DNA from: Bacillota bacterium
GTDB taxonomy: Bacteria > Bacillota > Clostridia > Christensenellales > Aristaeellaceae
DNA: 64,000 nt
Reading direction: 5' to 3'
Assembly: GCA_023411175.1 (NCBI GenBank)
Contig: JAEYPB010000082.1
Span: 39,936-103,935, forward strand
Made by a program: the position numbers and the translations under genes. Every line of letters starts with the position of its first letter. Positions within the stretch are counted from its first letter, which is position 1. Shown here piece by piece: positions 35,089 through 45,163 of this stretch. A model generated the notes under the pieces. The model did no database searches. It saw only the letters and a list, made by a program, of their open reading frames with translations, and was not told the DNA's origin.

Positions 35089-35107
35089 TCCTCCTTCAAG
35101 CAGCACG

Positions 35108-35135
35108 AAGCCCGCGCACGAATGCGCGGGCTTTT
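35108..35135 (+). terminator. Terminator of the PpiC gene
   Basis: AAGCCCGCGC pairs with GCGCGGGCTTTT. Confidence 0.85.
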
Positions 35136-35188
35136 GATATCCGCCTTTGCGGTTTATCGTCCACCGACCCCCGTCGTTCCCCTTCCAT

Positions 35189-35357
35189 CGTTTCCGGCGA
35201 CATGCGCGCCGGAAACGCGTTTGCCGCGCCAGTGCGAACACCGGCGCGGCAAACAATTCCTTAGGTCAGCGAGCCGCCCGGAACCCCAAAGGGGTTCAGG
35301 CGAGCGCAGAAGCCCCTCGTTCCCTCGCGCTGAAAGATCCGAAGGAAATTTCAGCGC
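35189..35357 (-). repeat. 3' structured repeat, copy C (after pyrI)
   Basis: The most complete copy, read on the minus strand from just after pyrI. Hairpin 0 at 35327-35357 (GCGCTGAAA/TTTCAGCGC), hairpin 1 at 35276-35301 (GCCTGAACCCC/GGGGTTCCGGGC), linker GCTGACCTAAGGAATT, hairpin 2 at 35219-35254 (GTTTGCCGCGCC/GGCGCGGCAAAC) and hairpin 3 at 35189-35217 (CGTTTCCGGCG/CGCCGGAAACG). Confidence 0.75.
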
Positions 35358-35362
35358 TCTCG

Positions 35363-35782
35363 TCAGCGCTTCCGCTCCGCCTCGCAGTAGGCGCACTTGT
35401 AGGTGCAGGACTCCCGGTCGGAGAGCTTGAAAATCTGGTCGATTTCCTGCTCGACGCTGGTGATGCAGCGGGGGTTCTTGCAGGAGATGATGTTGACCAG
35501 CCGTTCCGGCAGCTCCAGCTTGCGCTTTTCGACGTTCTTTCCGTTTTGGATGATGTTGACGGTGATGCCGGGGTCGATATAGCCCAGCGTGTCCAGATTG
35601 ACCGGGAAGCTGGCGTCGATCTTGATGATGTCCTTTTTGCCCATGCGGTTCGAGCGCACGTTCTTGATGATGGCGACGCAGCAGTCCAGCTTGTCCAGCT
35701 TCAGGTACCGGTAAATGTCCATGCTCCGCCCGGCGGAAATGTGGTCGATGACCACGCCGTTCTCAATCTCGTCGATGTTCAT
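35363..35782 (-). CDS. pyrI: Aspartate carbamoyltransferase regulatory chain
   Basis: Regulatory subunit of ATCase, 139 residues, which binds CTP/ATP and tunes the catalytic trimers. The N-terminal allosteric domain ([15 protein letters not shown], then IIKNVRSNRMGKKDIIK) precedes the zinc domain with four Cys: CKNPRC and CTYKCAYC. Its ATG shares one base with the pyrB stop. Its presence shows that this organism controls pyrimidine synthesis by an allosteric class B ATCase, not by a free catalytic trimer as in Bacillus. Confidence 0.95.
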   Translation of the reverse strand: MNIDEIENGVVIDHISAGRSMDIYRYLKLDKLDCCVAIIKNVRSNRMGKKDIIKIDASFPVNLDTLGYIDPGITVNIIQNGKNVEKRKLELPERLVNIISCKNPRCITSVEQEIDQIFKLSDRESCTYKCAYCEAERKR

Positions 35783-36696
35783 TACGCGCTCACCTCCAAC
35801 AGCTTCATCATCAGCGCCATGCGCACGAATTTTCCGTTTTCCACCTGTTCAAAGTAGCGGGCGCGGGGGTCGTCGTCCACGCGGCTGGAGATTTCGTTGA
35901 CCCGGGGCAGCGGGTGCAGCACGATCATGCTGTCCTTCGCGCCCTGAAGTTTCTCCGGCGTCAGGATGTAGCTGTCCTTGAGCCGCACGTAGTCCGCCTC
36001 GTTGAAGAAGCGCTCCTTCTGCACGCGGGTCATGTAGAGGACGTCCAGATCGCCCATAACATCCTCCAGCGACTGTACCTCCCGCCATGCCGCGCCCCGC
36101 TGGGAGAGCAGGCGCTTCAGGTAGTCCGGGATGTCCAGTTCCGGCGGAGAGATCAGCACGAACTCGACGCCCGGGTATCGGCTCATCGCGGTGATGAGGG
36201 AGTGCACGGTGCGCCCAAACTTCAGGTCCCCGCAGAGGCCGACCACCATGTGGTCCAAACGCCCCAGCGCCCGGCGGATGGTGATGAGGTCTGTCAGCGT
36301 CTGGGTGGGGTGGTTGTGGCCGCCGTCACCGGCATTTATGATGGGCACCTTCGCCCGCTGAATCGCCGCCATCGGCGCGCCCTCCTTCGGATGGCGCATG
36401 GCGATGATGTCCGCGTAGCAGGCGACGGTGCGCACGGTGTCGGAGACGCTTTCGCCCTTGGCGGCGCTGGAGGACTCCGCGGTCGAGAAGCCCAGGACGC
36501 TCCCGCCCAGTTCCAGCATCGCCGCCTCAAAGCTGAGGCGCGTGCGGGTGGAGGGCTCAAAGAAGAGCGTGGCCAGCTTTTTGCTGCGCATCACGTCGGA
36601 ATACCTTTTGCGGTCGGCGATGATATCGTCGGTCAGGTTCAGAATCTCGTCGATCTCGGCGAGGGACAGGTCCTCGATGTCGATCAGGTGGCGCAT
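35782..36696 (-). CDS. pyrB: Aspartate carbamoyltransferase catalytic chain
   Basis: Catalytic subunit of ATCase, 304 residues. The carbamoyl phosphate site [13 protein letters not shown] is near residue 46. The 80s loop contains SSSAAKGES, and HPTQTLTDL and HPLPRVNEI complete the active site. The true start is ATG 36696, not the longer frame. It overlaps pyrE at its start and pyrI at its end by one to three bases, so translation is tightly coupled. Confidence 0.96.
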   Translation of the reverse strand: MRHLIDIEDLSLAEIDEILNLTDDIIADRKRYSDVMRSKKLATLFFEPSTRTRLSFEAAMLELGGSVLGFSTAESSSAAKGESVSDTVRTVACYADIIAMRHPKEGAPMAAIQRAKVPIINAGDGGHNHPTQTLTDLITIRRALGRLDHMVVGLCGDLKFGRTVHSLITAMSRYPGVEFVLISPPELDIPDYLKRLLSQRGAAWREVQSLEDVMGDLDVLYMTRVQKERFFNEADYVRLKDSYILTPEKLQGAKDSMIVLHPLPRVNEISSRVDDDPRARYFEQVENGKFVRMALMMKLLEVSA

Positions 36697-37340
36697 CAGC
36701 CTTCCTCCTTTCGGGCCATCCAGCCCTCGTCGGCAGGATTGTCGCGGAAGGCGAGAAGCCGCGGCGCGGCGTCCGGCTCGATGTAGCCCGCCTCGGCGGC
36801 GACCTCTACCAGCTGGTCGAAGTCGGTGAGCGACACGTTTTTGACACCCGCCGCCCGAAGGCGCTCGAGCCCCTTTTTCATGCCGTAGGTGAAGATGCTG
36901 ACGATGCCCAGAACCTCCGCCCCCGCCTCGCGAAGCGCCTCCACCGTCTCGATGGCGCTGCCGGCGGTAGAGATCAGATCCTCGACCACAACCACCTTCT
37001 GGCCCGCGTCCAGCCGCCCTTCGATGCGGTTGTTGCGGCCGTGGTCCTTCGCGCCGGAGCGCACATAGCCCATCGGAAGCCCCAGAAGGTGCGCGGCGAT
37101 GGCCGCGTGGGGTATCCCGGCGGTGGAGGTGCCCATCAGCACCTCGCAATCCGGGTAGTGCGCGCGGACGAGGGCGGCGAGACCGCTTTCAATGCGGGTG
37201 CGGACGCCGGGGTCGGACAGCGTCAGCCGGTTGTCGCAGTAGATGGGGGACTTGATGCCGCTGGCCCAGGTGAAGGGCTCCTCCGGCCGCAGGAACACGG
37301 CCTTGATGGCGAGCAGATCCTTGGCGATATCACGTTTCAT
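36696..37340 (-). CDS. pyrE: Orotate phosphoribosyltransferase
   Basis: Enzyme of 214 residues that joins orotate to PRPP. The PRPP motif reads [13 protein letters not shown], and the flexible loop contains [15 protein letters not shown]. It is sixth from the operon's end in transcription order C-K-D-F-E-B-I, and its stop overlaps the pyrB start while its start overlaps the pyrF stop. Confidence 0.95.
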   Translation of the reverse strand: MKRDIAKDLLAIKAVFLRPEEPFTWASGIKSPIYCDNRLTLSDPGVRTRIESGLAALVRAHYPDCEVLMGTSTAGIPHAAIAAHLLGLPMGYVRSGAKDHGRNNRIEGRLDAGQKVVVVEDLISTAGSAIETVEALREAGAEVLGIVSIFTYGMKKGLERLRAAGVKNVSLTDFDQLVEVAAEAGYIEPDAAPRLLAFRDNPADEGWMARKEEG

Positions 37341-38041
37341 GCGTTTCCTCCAAACTCGCGCGCGCAGCGCAGATAGGCTCCCACGGGATCTTTGGCGGCG
37401 GTGATCGGCCGGCCGACCACGATCATGTCGCTGCCGCCCAGGCGAGCCTTTTCCGGGGTCATGACCCGCGCCTGGTCGTCGGCGGCGGAGTCCGCAAAGC
37501 GGACGCCCGGCGTCACGGTGATAAAGTCCCGTCCGCAGGCGCGCTTGACGAGCGCGGCCTCAAGCGGCGAGCACACCACGCCGTCGAGCCCGGCAACCTG
37601 CGCGTTTTTTGCGTAGTGGGCGACGGTTTCTTCCATCGAGGCAGAGATCAGAAGCTCGCCGCGCATCCGCTCCTCGGAGGTGGAGGTCAGCTGCGTCACC
37701 GCGATCAGCTTCGGCCGCGTGCCGTCGGGGCGGGTCAGCCCTTCGAGCGCGGCGCGCATCATGTCGATGGTGCCCGCGGCGTGCAGGTTCGTGATGTCCA
37801 CGTCGAGGCCGGAGAGCGACCGCATCGCCCGCTTTACCGTGTTCGGGATGTCGTGGAGCTTCAGGTCGAGAAATACCGGATGTCCGCGCCCCTTGACCTT
37901 TTTGACGATCTCCGGCCCCTCGGCGTAGAAAAGCTCCATGCCGATCTTGACAAAGGGCTTCTCGCCTTGGAACAGTTCCAGAAAGTCGTACACCTCGTTC
38001 GCGCCCGGGAAGTCCAGTGCGATGATGACGTTATTCTCCAT
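37337..38041 (-). CDS. pyrF: Orotidine 5'-phosphate decarboxylase
   Basis: TIM-barrel enzyme of 234 residues making UMP. The catalytic [13 protein letters not shown] (Asp-Lys-x-x-Asp arrangement) and the late [10 protein letters not shown] and VVGRPITAA phosphate-binding stretches are clear. It is a type I enzyme. It overlaps pyrD at one end and pyrE at the other. Confidence 0.95.
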   Translation of the reverse strand: MENNVIIALDFPGANEVYDFLELFQGEKPFVKIGMELFYAEGPEIVKKVKGRGHPVFLDLKLHDIPNTVKRAMRSLSGLDVDITNLHAAGTIDMMRAALEGLTRPDGTRPKLIAVTQLTSTSEERMRGELLISASMEETVAHYAKNAQVAGLDGVVCSPLEAALVKRACGRDFITVTPGVRFADSAADDQARVMTPEKARLGGSDMIVVGRPITAAKDPVGAYLRCAREFGGNA

Positions 38042-38945
38042 GCGCCCCTCCTATGATGTCGGTCAGTGCCGTGATGCCATACCTTTCCATCTCCGCGTTC
38101 AGACCATCGATGATGTCCCGGCAGGCGTAGGGGTTTACCAGGTTCGCCGCGCCCACCTGAACCGCCGTCGCGCCGGCCAGCATCATCTCGATGACGTCCC
38201 GGGCGCTCGATACCCCGCCCATGCCGATGATCGGGATTTTGACCGCGTCGTACACCCGGTAGACCATCTGAAGCGCCACCGGCAAGATCGCCGGGCCGGA
38301 CAGCCCGCCGGTTTTGTTGGCGAGGACGGGCCTCCGGGTTTTCAGATCGATCCGCATGCCGAGCAGGGTATTGATCAGGGAGAGCCCGTCCGCCCCCGCG
38401 CCCTCGCAGGCTTTGGCAATCTCCGCGATGTCGGTCACGTTGGGCGAAAGCTTCATGTACACCGGCTTTTTCGTCACGGCCTTCACCGCCTTCGTGACGA
38501 GGGCGGCGCTTTCGGCGCTAGCACCGAAGCTCATGCCGCCGCCATGCACGTTCGGGCAGGAGATGTTGACCTCGATCAGGCCGACTGCGTCGGAGGCGTC
38601 GATCATCTCGCAGGCTCTTTGGTACTCCTCCACCGAGAAGCCGGAGATGTTGGCGATCACCTTTTTGTGAAAGAAGGCCTGAAGCTCCGGCAGTTCGTGG
38701 GCGAGCACGTGCTCTACGCCGGGGTTCTGAAGGCCGACGGCGTTGAGGAGCCCCGAGGCCGTCTCGGCGATCCGGGGCAGCGGGTTCCCGAGGCGCGGAT
38801 TGAGGGTCGTGCCTTTGAAGGAGAAGCTGCCCAGGCAGTTGATGTCGTAATACCCGTGATATTCCTTGCCGTACCCGAAGGCGCCGCTGGCGGCAATCAC
38901 CGGGTTGTCCAGCGTCCAACCGCTCAATGTCACCCGCGTGTCCAC
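38031..38945 (-). CDS. pyrD: Dihydroorotate dehydrogenase B, catalytic subunit
   Basis: Class 1B FMN enzyme of 304 residues that works with PyrK and NAD. FMN and substrate segments are visible: [25 protein letters not shown] with the catalytic Cys, [10 protein letters not shown], and [19 protein letters not shown]. The start is GTG at 38945 with GGAGG upstream; the longer frame runs into pyrK. Overlap with pyrK of 16 bases suggests the two subunits are made in step. Confidence 0.95.
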   Translation of the reverse strand: MDTRVTLSGWTLDNPVIAASGAFGYGKEYHGYYDINCLGSFSFKGTTLNPRLGNPLPRIAETASGLLNAVGLQNPGVEHVLAHELPELQAFFHKKVIANISGFSVEEYQRACEMIDASDAVGLIEVNISCPNVHGGGMSFGASAESAALVTKAVKAVTKKPVYMKLSPNVTDIAEIAKACEGAGADGLSLINTLLGMRIDLKTRRPVLANKTGGLSGPAILPVALQMVYRVYDAVKIPIIGMGGVSSARDVIEMMLAGATAVQVGAANLVNPYACRDIIDGLNAEMERYGITALTDIIGGAHGE

Positions 38946-39634
38946 AGGATTTCCTCCCTTCGGAAGACCGGGCCGTCGGCGCAGATGCGCTTCGCGCCCA
39001 GCTTGGTTTCGCAGGTGCAGCCCATGCACGCACCGACGCCGCAGGCCATTCGAGCCTCGAAGCTGAACTGGCCGGGCAGATCCACCGCATTGTACACCGC
39101 CCGGAGCATCGGCTCCGGGCCGCAGGCGGCCACATAGTCGCCGTCGAGACCGTCGCTCGCGTTGGTCACGTAGCCGCCCACGACGATGCGGGTCTCGCAC
39201 AGCGCTTCAAAGTTCGCCCGCATGAAGACCTCGTCGGGGGCGTTGAACCCCAGAAGCGCCACGGGCTTCTTGCCCCGCCGGACGAGCGCCTTCGCCAGCG
39301 CGTAGAGCGGCGGCACGCCGGAGCCGCCGCCGATAAGAAGCGGCCGCTCGCCGAAGGCGCCCAGGTCATAGCCCCGGCCCAGGCCCACCATCGCATCGGT
39401 CTCAAAGCCGGGCTTCCATCCGGCCATCGCCGCGGTGCCCTCCCCCACCACCTTGTACACCAGCGTGTAGCTGTTATCGTCCCAATCGCACAGGGACAGC
39501 GGACGCCGGAGGTAGAAGCCTGGCACCTGAAGGTGCGCGAACCGCCCCGGCGCGCAGAGCGCGGTATCGCCGGTGAGACGGAGCCGCATCACGCCCCGGG
39601 CGATTTTTTCGTTTTCGAGAACCCGGCTCAGCAT
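38930..39634 (-). CDS. pyrK: Dihydroorotate dehydrogenase B, electron transfer subunit
   Basis: Subunit of 234 residues with FAD and a [2Fe-2S] cluster that passes electrons from dihydroorotate to NAD. The FAD site is YLRRPLSLCDWD, the NAD domain has LLIGGGSGVPPLYALA, and the cluster Cys lie in ACGVGACMGCTC plus a later Cys in KRICADGPVF. ATG 39634 is chosen because of AAAAGGAGGGG; a longer frame begins at 39703. Confidence 0.95.
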   Translation of the reverse strand: MLSRVLENEKIARGVMRLRLTGDTALCAPGRFAHLQVPGFYLRRPLSLCDWDDNSYTLVYKVVGEGTAAMAGWKPGFETDAMVGLGRGYDLGAFGERPLLIGGGSGVPPLYALAKALVRRGKKPVALLGFNAPDEVFMRANFEALCETRIVVGGYVTNASDGLDGDYVAACGPEPMLRAVYNAVDLPGQFSFEARMACGVGACMGCTCETKLGAKRICADGPVFRREEILWTRG

Positions 39635-40845
39635 CGAAACCCCTCCTTTTGCCATACCACTTCGCCGCCAACCATCGTCATGACCGCTTCGCCTTGAAGG
39701 CACATGCCCTCAAAGGGCGTGGCGCGCCCGAGGGACAGAAACCTCTCCGGCTCGACCACCCACTCGCTTGAGATGTCGATTACCGCAATGTCCGCCGCCG
39801 CGCCCTCCTCGATGCCGCCCGGGAGGCCGAAGCGCCGCCGGGGCGCGAGGCACATGGTTTCGAGGAGCCGCGGAAGGCTCAGCCGCCCCGGCAGCACCAG
39901 GTGGGTGTACAGCGCGGGAAACGCGGTTTCAAGGCCGACGATGCCGTTCAGGCTCTTTTCAAAGCCCCGGGATTTTTCCTCCGCCGAGTGGGGCGCGTGG
40001 TCGGTGGCCACCATGTCGATGGTGCCGTCCGCGAGGCCCTCGATCAGCGCCTCCCGGTCCCGGCGGGTGCGGATGGGCGGGTTCATCCGAAAGCGCCCGG
40101 AATCCGTCACGTCCTCGTCCGAGAACACCAGGTAGTGGGGCGCGGTTTCGCAGGTGGCGTCGACGCCCCGCGCCTTGTACGCGCGCATCAGCTCCACGGA
40201 TTCTTTCGTGGACAGGTGGCAGGCGTGGTAGCGGCAGCCGATCCTCTCCGCGAGGATCAGGTCGCGCTCCAGTTGCTTCCACTCGGCCTCCGGCGAATCC
40301 TTGGGGCAGGAGGTATCCTCGCAATGGGCGACGATGGGCTTTCCGAGCCGCTTCGCCGCCCGCATGGCCCTTTCCATCAGCGCGCCATCCTGCACGCCGA
40401 AGCCGTCGTCGGAAAACCCGGCGACAAAGGGCGCGATGGCCTCCAGGTCTGCAAGCCCGTCCCCCTTCGTGATGCGGCCGCAGGGGACCACCCGGACGCG
40501 GGCGTCCCGGCGGATGATCTCAAGCTGCGCTTCCAGCCCACCCGGCGAATCCGGCGCGGGATTCACATTGGGCATCGAAACCACCGCCGTCACCCCGGCC
40601 CGGGCGGCGGCCGAAGTGCCGGAGCGCATCGTCTCTTTATAAGAAAAACCCGGTTCTCGAAGATGTACGTGAACATCAACGAAACCGGGAACGACGAGAC
40701 AATTATTCTCTTGATCGGGCTTACCGGAGGGAACACTGGGCCCAATGGCTTTGATCCGCCCGCCCTCCACCAATATCTCCAGCAATTGAAACGAGCCGCC
40801 GGGGAGGAAAACCAAGCCGCGGATGCGCCTCAAGGCCGTCACCAT
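39628..40845 (-). CDS. pyrC: Dihydroorotase
   Basis: Zinc amidohydrolase of about 405 residues, class I type. Metal-site segments are VDVHVHLREPG (HxH), a Lys-free SYKE stretch typical of the class, AHCEDTS, YHACHLST and the late Asp in MVATDHAPHS. Possible starts are ATG 40845 and TTG 40833; no SD decides clearly. The operon promoter sits only 20-30 bases upstream, so the leader is extremely short. First gene of pyrCKDFEBI. Confidence 0.93.
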   Translation of the reverse strand: MVTALRRIRGLVFLPGGSFQLLEILVEGGRIKAIGPSVPSGKPDQENNCLVVPGFVDVHVHLREPGFSYKETMRSGTSAAARAGVTAVVSMPNVNPAPDSPGGLEAQLEIIRRDARVRVVPCGRITKGDGLADLEAIAPFVAGFSDDGFGVQDGALMERAMRAAKRLGKPIVAHCEDTSCPKDSPEAEWKQLERDLILAERIGCRYHACHLSTKESVELMRAYKARGVDATCETAPHYLVFSDEDVTDSGRFRMNPPIRTRRDREALIEGLADGTIDMVATDHAPHSAEEKSRGFEKSLNGIVGLETAFPALYTHLVLPGRLSLPRLLETMCLAPRRRFGLPGGIEEGAAADIAVIDISSEWVVEPERFLSLGRATPFEGMCLQGEAVMTMVGGEVVWQKEGFRC

Positions 40846-40864
40846 CCTTCGTGTTATCCTGACC

Positions 40865-40893
40865 ATTATAGGCTCGTCCATCCCCCTCGTCAA
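40865..40893 (-). promoter_or_regulatory. Promoter of the pyr operon
   Basis: Minus-strand TTGACG (40888-40893), 17 bases, TATAAT (40865-40870). The leader before pyrC is about 13-25 bases, which excludes a PyrR attenuator. Confidence 0.8.
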
Positions 40894-40941
40894 CAAAGAA
40901 ATCGTAAAAAACGCGAAAAGGCGCGCGAATGCAGGCCCGCC

Positions 40942-41853
40942 CTACGGCATGGCGCGGAGCCTTTCCAGAACATCCGCCGGGATGGCCATGCCCTCGGCGG
41001 CGAGGTTGTCCTGAAGGTGCGCCGCGCTGGTCGTACCAAAGACCGCGGCGTTGACGCACGGGTTGTCGAGCACGTACCGGAGGGCCACCTGCGCGCCGCT
41101 CATCCCATCCACCTGTTCGATAAAGCGGTAGGAAACCCCCTTCGCCAGCTGGTCGCGGAACCTTACGACGGCCCGCGCCAGGTACCAGACGTCCCTCGGG
41201 CGGGTGATTTTAAAGATCTTCCCGGAATAGAGCCCATGGGCCAGGCAGCCGCCGGCGATGACGCCGAGCCCCTTGCCCCGCAAGACTTCAAGATGCGGCT
41301 CCACGTCCCGGTTCATGACGTTGTAGTTGAGCAGCACGAAGTCGAACTCCGCCTTTTCCTCGACGCGCCGGAGCACGCTGCGGCCGGGGTTGCTGAGCCC
41401 CACCGCCCGGACCAGCCCCTCGGCCTTCAGGCCGTGGCGCGCCGCCATCGCCTCGTCCGTCAGGTGGGCAAGCGACGGGGTGTGAAACATGAATAGATCG
41501 AGATGGTCCACCCCCAGGCGCTCGAGGCTCATTTCGCAGCTTTCGCGTATCCAGGCGGGCGAAAAATCCTTGTAGTACCGGCCATACCCCTTGCTCCGCG
41601 TGCCGCACTTGGAGGAGAGCACAAGGCCCTCCCTTGACCCGAGCGCACGGATCGCCCGCCCCAGCCGCACCTCCGCATTGCCGCCGGAGTAGTTGTGGCC
41701 GGTATCGAAGAGCGTCACGCCCGACTCAACCGCCTTCAGGAAGATGTCGATCGCGGTCGATTCGCTGAACGAGCTCATGCCCCAATAGCTCGCGCAACCC
41801 AGTCCGATCTGGGAGACCTCAATGCCGGTGTTTCCGAGCATGCTTTTCTTCAT
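40942..41853 (-). CDS. Aldo/keto reductase
   Basis: NADPH-dependent reductase of 303 residues. The catalytic tetrad is visible: Asp and Tyr in LFDTGHNYSGG, Lys in VLSSKCG and His in LFMFHTPS. The NADP-binding end has VFGTTSAAHLQDN. ATG 41853 (nine bases after GAGGAG) is preferred; ATG 41859 is also possible. A segment with several Cys is absent, so it is not of the ferredoxin-like subgroup. It stands alone, on the same strand as pyrC but upstream of its promoter. The substrate is unknown. Confidence 0.88.
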   Translation of the reverse strand: MKKSMLGNTGIEVSQIGLGCASYWGMSSFSESTAIDIFLKAVESGVTLFDTGHNYSGGNAEVRLGRAIRALGSREGLVLSSKCGTRSKGYGRYYKDFSPAWIRESCEMSLERLGVDHLDLFMFHTPSLAHLTDEAMAARHGLKAEGLVRAVGLSNPGRSVLRRVEEKAEFDFVLLNYNVMNRDVEPHLEVLRGKGLGVIAGGCLAHGLYSGKIFKITRPRDVWYLARAVVRFRDQLAKGVSYRFIEQVDGMSGAQVALRYVLDNPCVNAAVFGTTSAAHLQDNLAAEGMAIPADVLERLRAMP

Positions 41854-42027
41854 CGTCATGCGCTCCTCGCGGGCGCCCGCGTTCCAGCGGCGCCCGATTC
41901 TCTTTTGGATGGATCGCTTTTGCGCAAATGCGCAGGCCTGACCGCAGCGTCCAAGGGCTATTCTACCACGGCGGGCGCCGAACTTCAACGGCGGCTAAAC
42001 GTCATGGCGCGATTCCGCGCCGGAAAC

Positions 42028-42059
42028 GGAAAGGCCCCGCGGCGATTGCGGGGCCTTCC
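42028..42059 (-). terminator. Terminator after the alkaline phosphatase remnant
   Basis: On the minus strand GGAAGGCCCCGC pairs with GCGGGGCCTTTCC, followed by GTTTCC. Confidence 0.75.
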
Positions 42060-42083
42060 GACAGGCGACAGAATCCTGGTTAA

Positions 42084-43510
42084 TCAGTCGATCAGCGCCA
42101 GCGCGCCCTCGGGCACGTAGAGGTCGCCGCTGTTGACCACGACGCCCTCCAGTTTCACCGCTTCGCCGTTGACGAGGGCGATGTTGCGGTTGACGGTCAT
42201 GCGAACCTCCTTGTCCCCTTTTTTGACGACGACGGCGGGGTTGGCCGCGTCGGTCTCGTCGATCGCCACCGTCGCGCCCTTCGCCTCGAAGGCGGGTTTT
42301 GCGCGGACGAACAGCTTCGCCGAGGCCTCGTCAAGATCGACGCCCAGCGCTTCCGCCATGTAGCGGGCGATGTCGGTGTTGTCGACGGTGCCGGTCAGCA
42401 GGCTAACGCCCTCCGGCGCGTAGACGTAGAGCGTCACGTCGCCGCCGGTGTGGCCGCCGGTGGTGAAGCCGATGTTGGCGCGGCGGGCGATCATCGGGCC
42501 GACGGCGTAGTTCATCGAGCCCGCCTCGGCGGACTTAATAGCCGCAAGCTCTTCCTCGGTCAGGTCTTCGATGCCGTAATACTCCGCCATGACCTCGGCG
42601 GCGTTCGAACGGTCTTCGTTCAGCATCTTCTCGATGCCCTCACCGGTCAGGCTGGCCTTCCTCAGCGGATCGATGAAGTCGGACAGCGGGCGCTTGTCGT
42701 AGTCCGAGGTGGTATTGGCGCTGCCGATGGTGATGCCGCTGTTGGCGTGGTCGGTGGCCGAGATGACCAACGTACCGCCGTCTTTCTTCGCGAAGTTCAG
42801 CGCGGCGCCCACCGCCTCGTCAAAGGCGCCGATGTCCGAAATGAGGCCGACGGCGTCGTTGGCGTGGGCGGCCCAGTCCACCTTGGAGCCCTCCACCATC
42901 AGGAGAGGTCGTCGCCGTCCTGGCGGTTCTCTGCGCTGAAGTATTTCGAGCCGGCGCCCAGCACCACGTCCAGCTCCTGGAACACCTGCTGCTCGGAGAT
43001 CGCGTCATAATTCTTGCGGCTGGGGTCGTGGGCGGAGAAGTCCGCCGGGGTGGCGTGCATGATCTCGCTGGTGGCGACGAGGCCGACGGCCTTGCCCGCC
43101 AGCTGCGCGGCTTCGAGGATCGAGGCCACCGGTTTTTTCTGATCCTCCGGCGCGATGGGCGCAAGGCCGGGCATGCTGTTTTCGTCCGGCAGCACGCCCA
43201 CATACCCGGTGTGGGACTTGTGGCCCGTGGCCATCGCCGTGCCCGCGGGCGCGGAATCTGCGATGGGCGCGTCGGCGGAATGGGTGCGCACCATGCCGCT
43301 GGCCATTTCATCCAGGTTCAGCGCCCCGCCGCCCAAATACCAGCGGGTGAGGGTGACGCCGTCCACGCTCATGCCGTCCGGGATCAGAAGGATGACGTTA
43401 CGGGCGGGTTTTTCGATGGAAACGTCTTCCATCGTCACGGCGAGGGCGGGAACCGCCGTCAGCGTGAGGGCCAAGGCCAATAGCGCGCCGAGCAGGGATC
43501 TCATTTTCAT
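42084..43510 (-). pseudogene. Alkaline phosphatase, disrupted by an internal deletion and frame change
   Basis: Two frames together make an alkaline phosphatase. The first (43510 to 42899) has a signal peptide, the metal site LLIPDGMS (Asp45), and the nucleophile Ser86 in DSAPAG. It stops at DDLS. The second (42899 to 42084) begins MVEGSKVDWAAHAND, the usual second metal-binding segment, and continues with TDHANSG and GGHTGGDV. In intact enzymes roughly 100 residues separate these parts; here they are missing and the frame shifts at the ATGA junction. The codon pattern is otherwise normal. It is a recent pseudogene or an assembly error. Confidence 0.8.
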
Positions 43511-43723
43511 GTCTTCTCCTCCATGTCTTTATAAAATACAGCGCCATTGTAGCGCGCAAGCGTTTGAAAGAAATACAAGGGGCGTAAAATCCATGGCAAG
43601 CGCCCCGTTCGTACCGGCGGGAAAACTTTTCTGCTACGGGTCTCATTGTTTAAAGTCCGTTCATAAATTATCGGAAATTATCTGCTATGATAAGGCCAGA
43701 AACCAAAAGAGGAGGTTTTCAAG

Positions 43724-44968
43724 ATGAAAAAGAAAGCGATCCGCATCGCGGCGCTGGCAATGGCGCTGTCCGCCATCATGCTGGCCGGCGTCATGGCAAG
43801 CGGCGTCATGGCCGAGAGCAACGTGCCCGAGACCTACACCGTAGCCCCCGTCACCATCAAAGACACCAACCCCGCCATCCAGGTGGCGCAGAAGACCGCG
43901 AACTCCGTGGTCGGCGTCATCACCAACAACGAAAACTGGGATCCTCAGACCCGGAAGACCTCCGAGGACATGATCGCCCAGGGCTCCGGCGTGGTGATCG
44001 CGGAAGGCGGCTACATCCTGACCAACAACCACGTCATCGAGGAAGGTTCCAGCTTCAGCGTGCTCCTGCCCTCCGGCGACAAGGCGGATGCCACGCTAAT
44101 CGGCGCGGACGCGTCCACCGACCTCGCGGTTCTGAAGATTACCGACGAATCGCTTGCGGCGGCGCTGGTGCCGGTTGATCTGGGCTCCTCTGCGGAGCTG
44201 GTGGTCGGCGAGACCGCCATCGCCATCGGCAATCCCGGCGGCGAGGTGCTGGCCAACACCGTGACCAGCGGCATCGTGTCGGCCCTTGAGCGCGAAGTGG
44301 CCGGCGACAACACCACCCGCGACGTGAAGTACATCCAGCACGATGCGCCCATCAACTCCGGCAACTCCGGCGGCGGACTGTTCGATGTGAGCGGCCGGTT
44401 GATCGGCATCAACACCCTGAAGTACGCGGGCAGCCAGTTCTCCAGCGTGTCCTTCGAGGGCCTGGGCTTCGCGATCCCGGTGGACACCGCCTACCCCATC
44501 GCTCAGGCGCTGATCAAGGACGGCAAGGTGATTCGCCCGCAGATGGGCATCACCGTCACCGACTTCACCGGCCCGGACGAAGCGATGAACAACTACCCGC
44601 CCTCCAGCGTCGTGGTCTATTCCGTGGCTCAGGGCAGCCCCGCCGAGAAGGCCGGCATGATGCAGTACGACTTCATCACCGAAATCAACGGCGAGCGCGT
44701 CAAGTCTCTGCGTGAGCTGACCGGCGAGCTCGACAAGCACAAGGCCGGCGACACCGTCGAGGTGACCGTCGTCCGCTACGCGAACCCCACCCAGTTCGTG
44801 AACAGCAACCAGACCGGCCAGGACAGCGGTAATTACGGCGACTACTACGGAAACTTCGGCGGCTTCGGCGGCTTTGGCGGCGGCAACAACAACCGGAATT
44901 TCAATAACGCCAGCAACAGCTACGAAACCATCAAGCTCAATGTGACGCTGGAGATCCTGAACAACTAA
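43724..44968 (+). CDS. HtrA/DegP-like exported serine protease with PDZ domain
   Basis: Envelope protease of 414 residues. An N-terminal signal or anchor helix (about 5-30) precedes the trypsin-like domain with the triad His103 (TNNHVIEEG), Asp133 (STDLAVLK) and Ser215 (NSGNSGGGLF). One PDZ domain follows (about 285-414). Its C-terminal part is split by a Gly/Asn/Tyr-rich stretch (NYGDYYGNFGGFGGFGGG) before the last strand. ATG 43724 has AGAGGAGG upstream. It probably clears misfolded exported proteins. It is monocistronic. Confidence 0.92.
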   Translation: MKKKAIRIAALAMALSAIMLAGVMASGVMAESNVPETYTVAPVTIKDTNPAIQVAQKTANSVVGVITNNENWDPQTRKTSEDMIAQGSGVVIAEGGYILTNNHVIEEGSSFSVLLPSGDKADATLIGADASTDLAVLKITDESLAAALVPVDLGSSAELVVGETAIAIGNPGGEVLANTVTSGIVSALEREVAGDNTTRDVKYIQHDAPINSGNSGGGLFDVSGRLIGINTLKYAGSQFSSVSFEGLGFAIPVDTAYPIAQALIKDGKVIRPQMGITVTDFTGPDEAMNNYPPSSVVVYSVAQGSPAEKAGMMQYDFITEINGERVKSLRELTGELDKHKAGDTVEVTVVRYANPTQFVNSNQTGQDSGNYGDYYGNFGGFGGFGGGNNNRNFNNASNSYETIKLNVTLEILNN

Positions 44969-44991
44969 GGCAATCTGAAAACAAACCTCTT

Positions 44992-45020
44992 GGGGGCCGC
45001 AAAAATGCGGCCTCCTCTTG
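44992..45020 (+). terminator. Terminator of the HtrA gene
   Basis: GGGGGCCGC pairs with GCGGCCTCC around AAAAAT, followed by TCTTGTGT. The following 140 bases show only the aspartokinase promoter. Confidence 0.6.
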
Positions 45021-45163
45021 TGTATCCGGAAAGCACTTTTACGGCGGTTTGCGCTGGTTGAGGCGTCAAATCCAGCCGCGTGCGGCGGTGCGGTGCGGAG
45101 CCCCATCGCCGAACGGATGAACGCGCCGCGTTTAATCTCATACTATAAAAAACAGAAAGAGCC

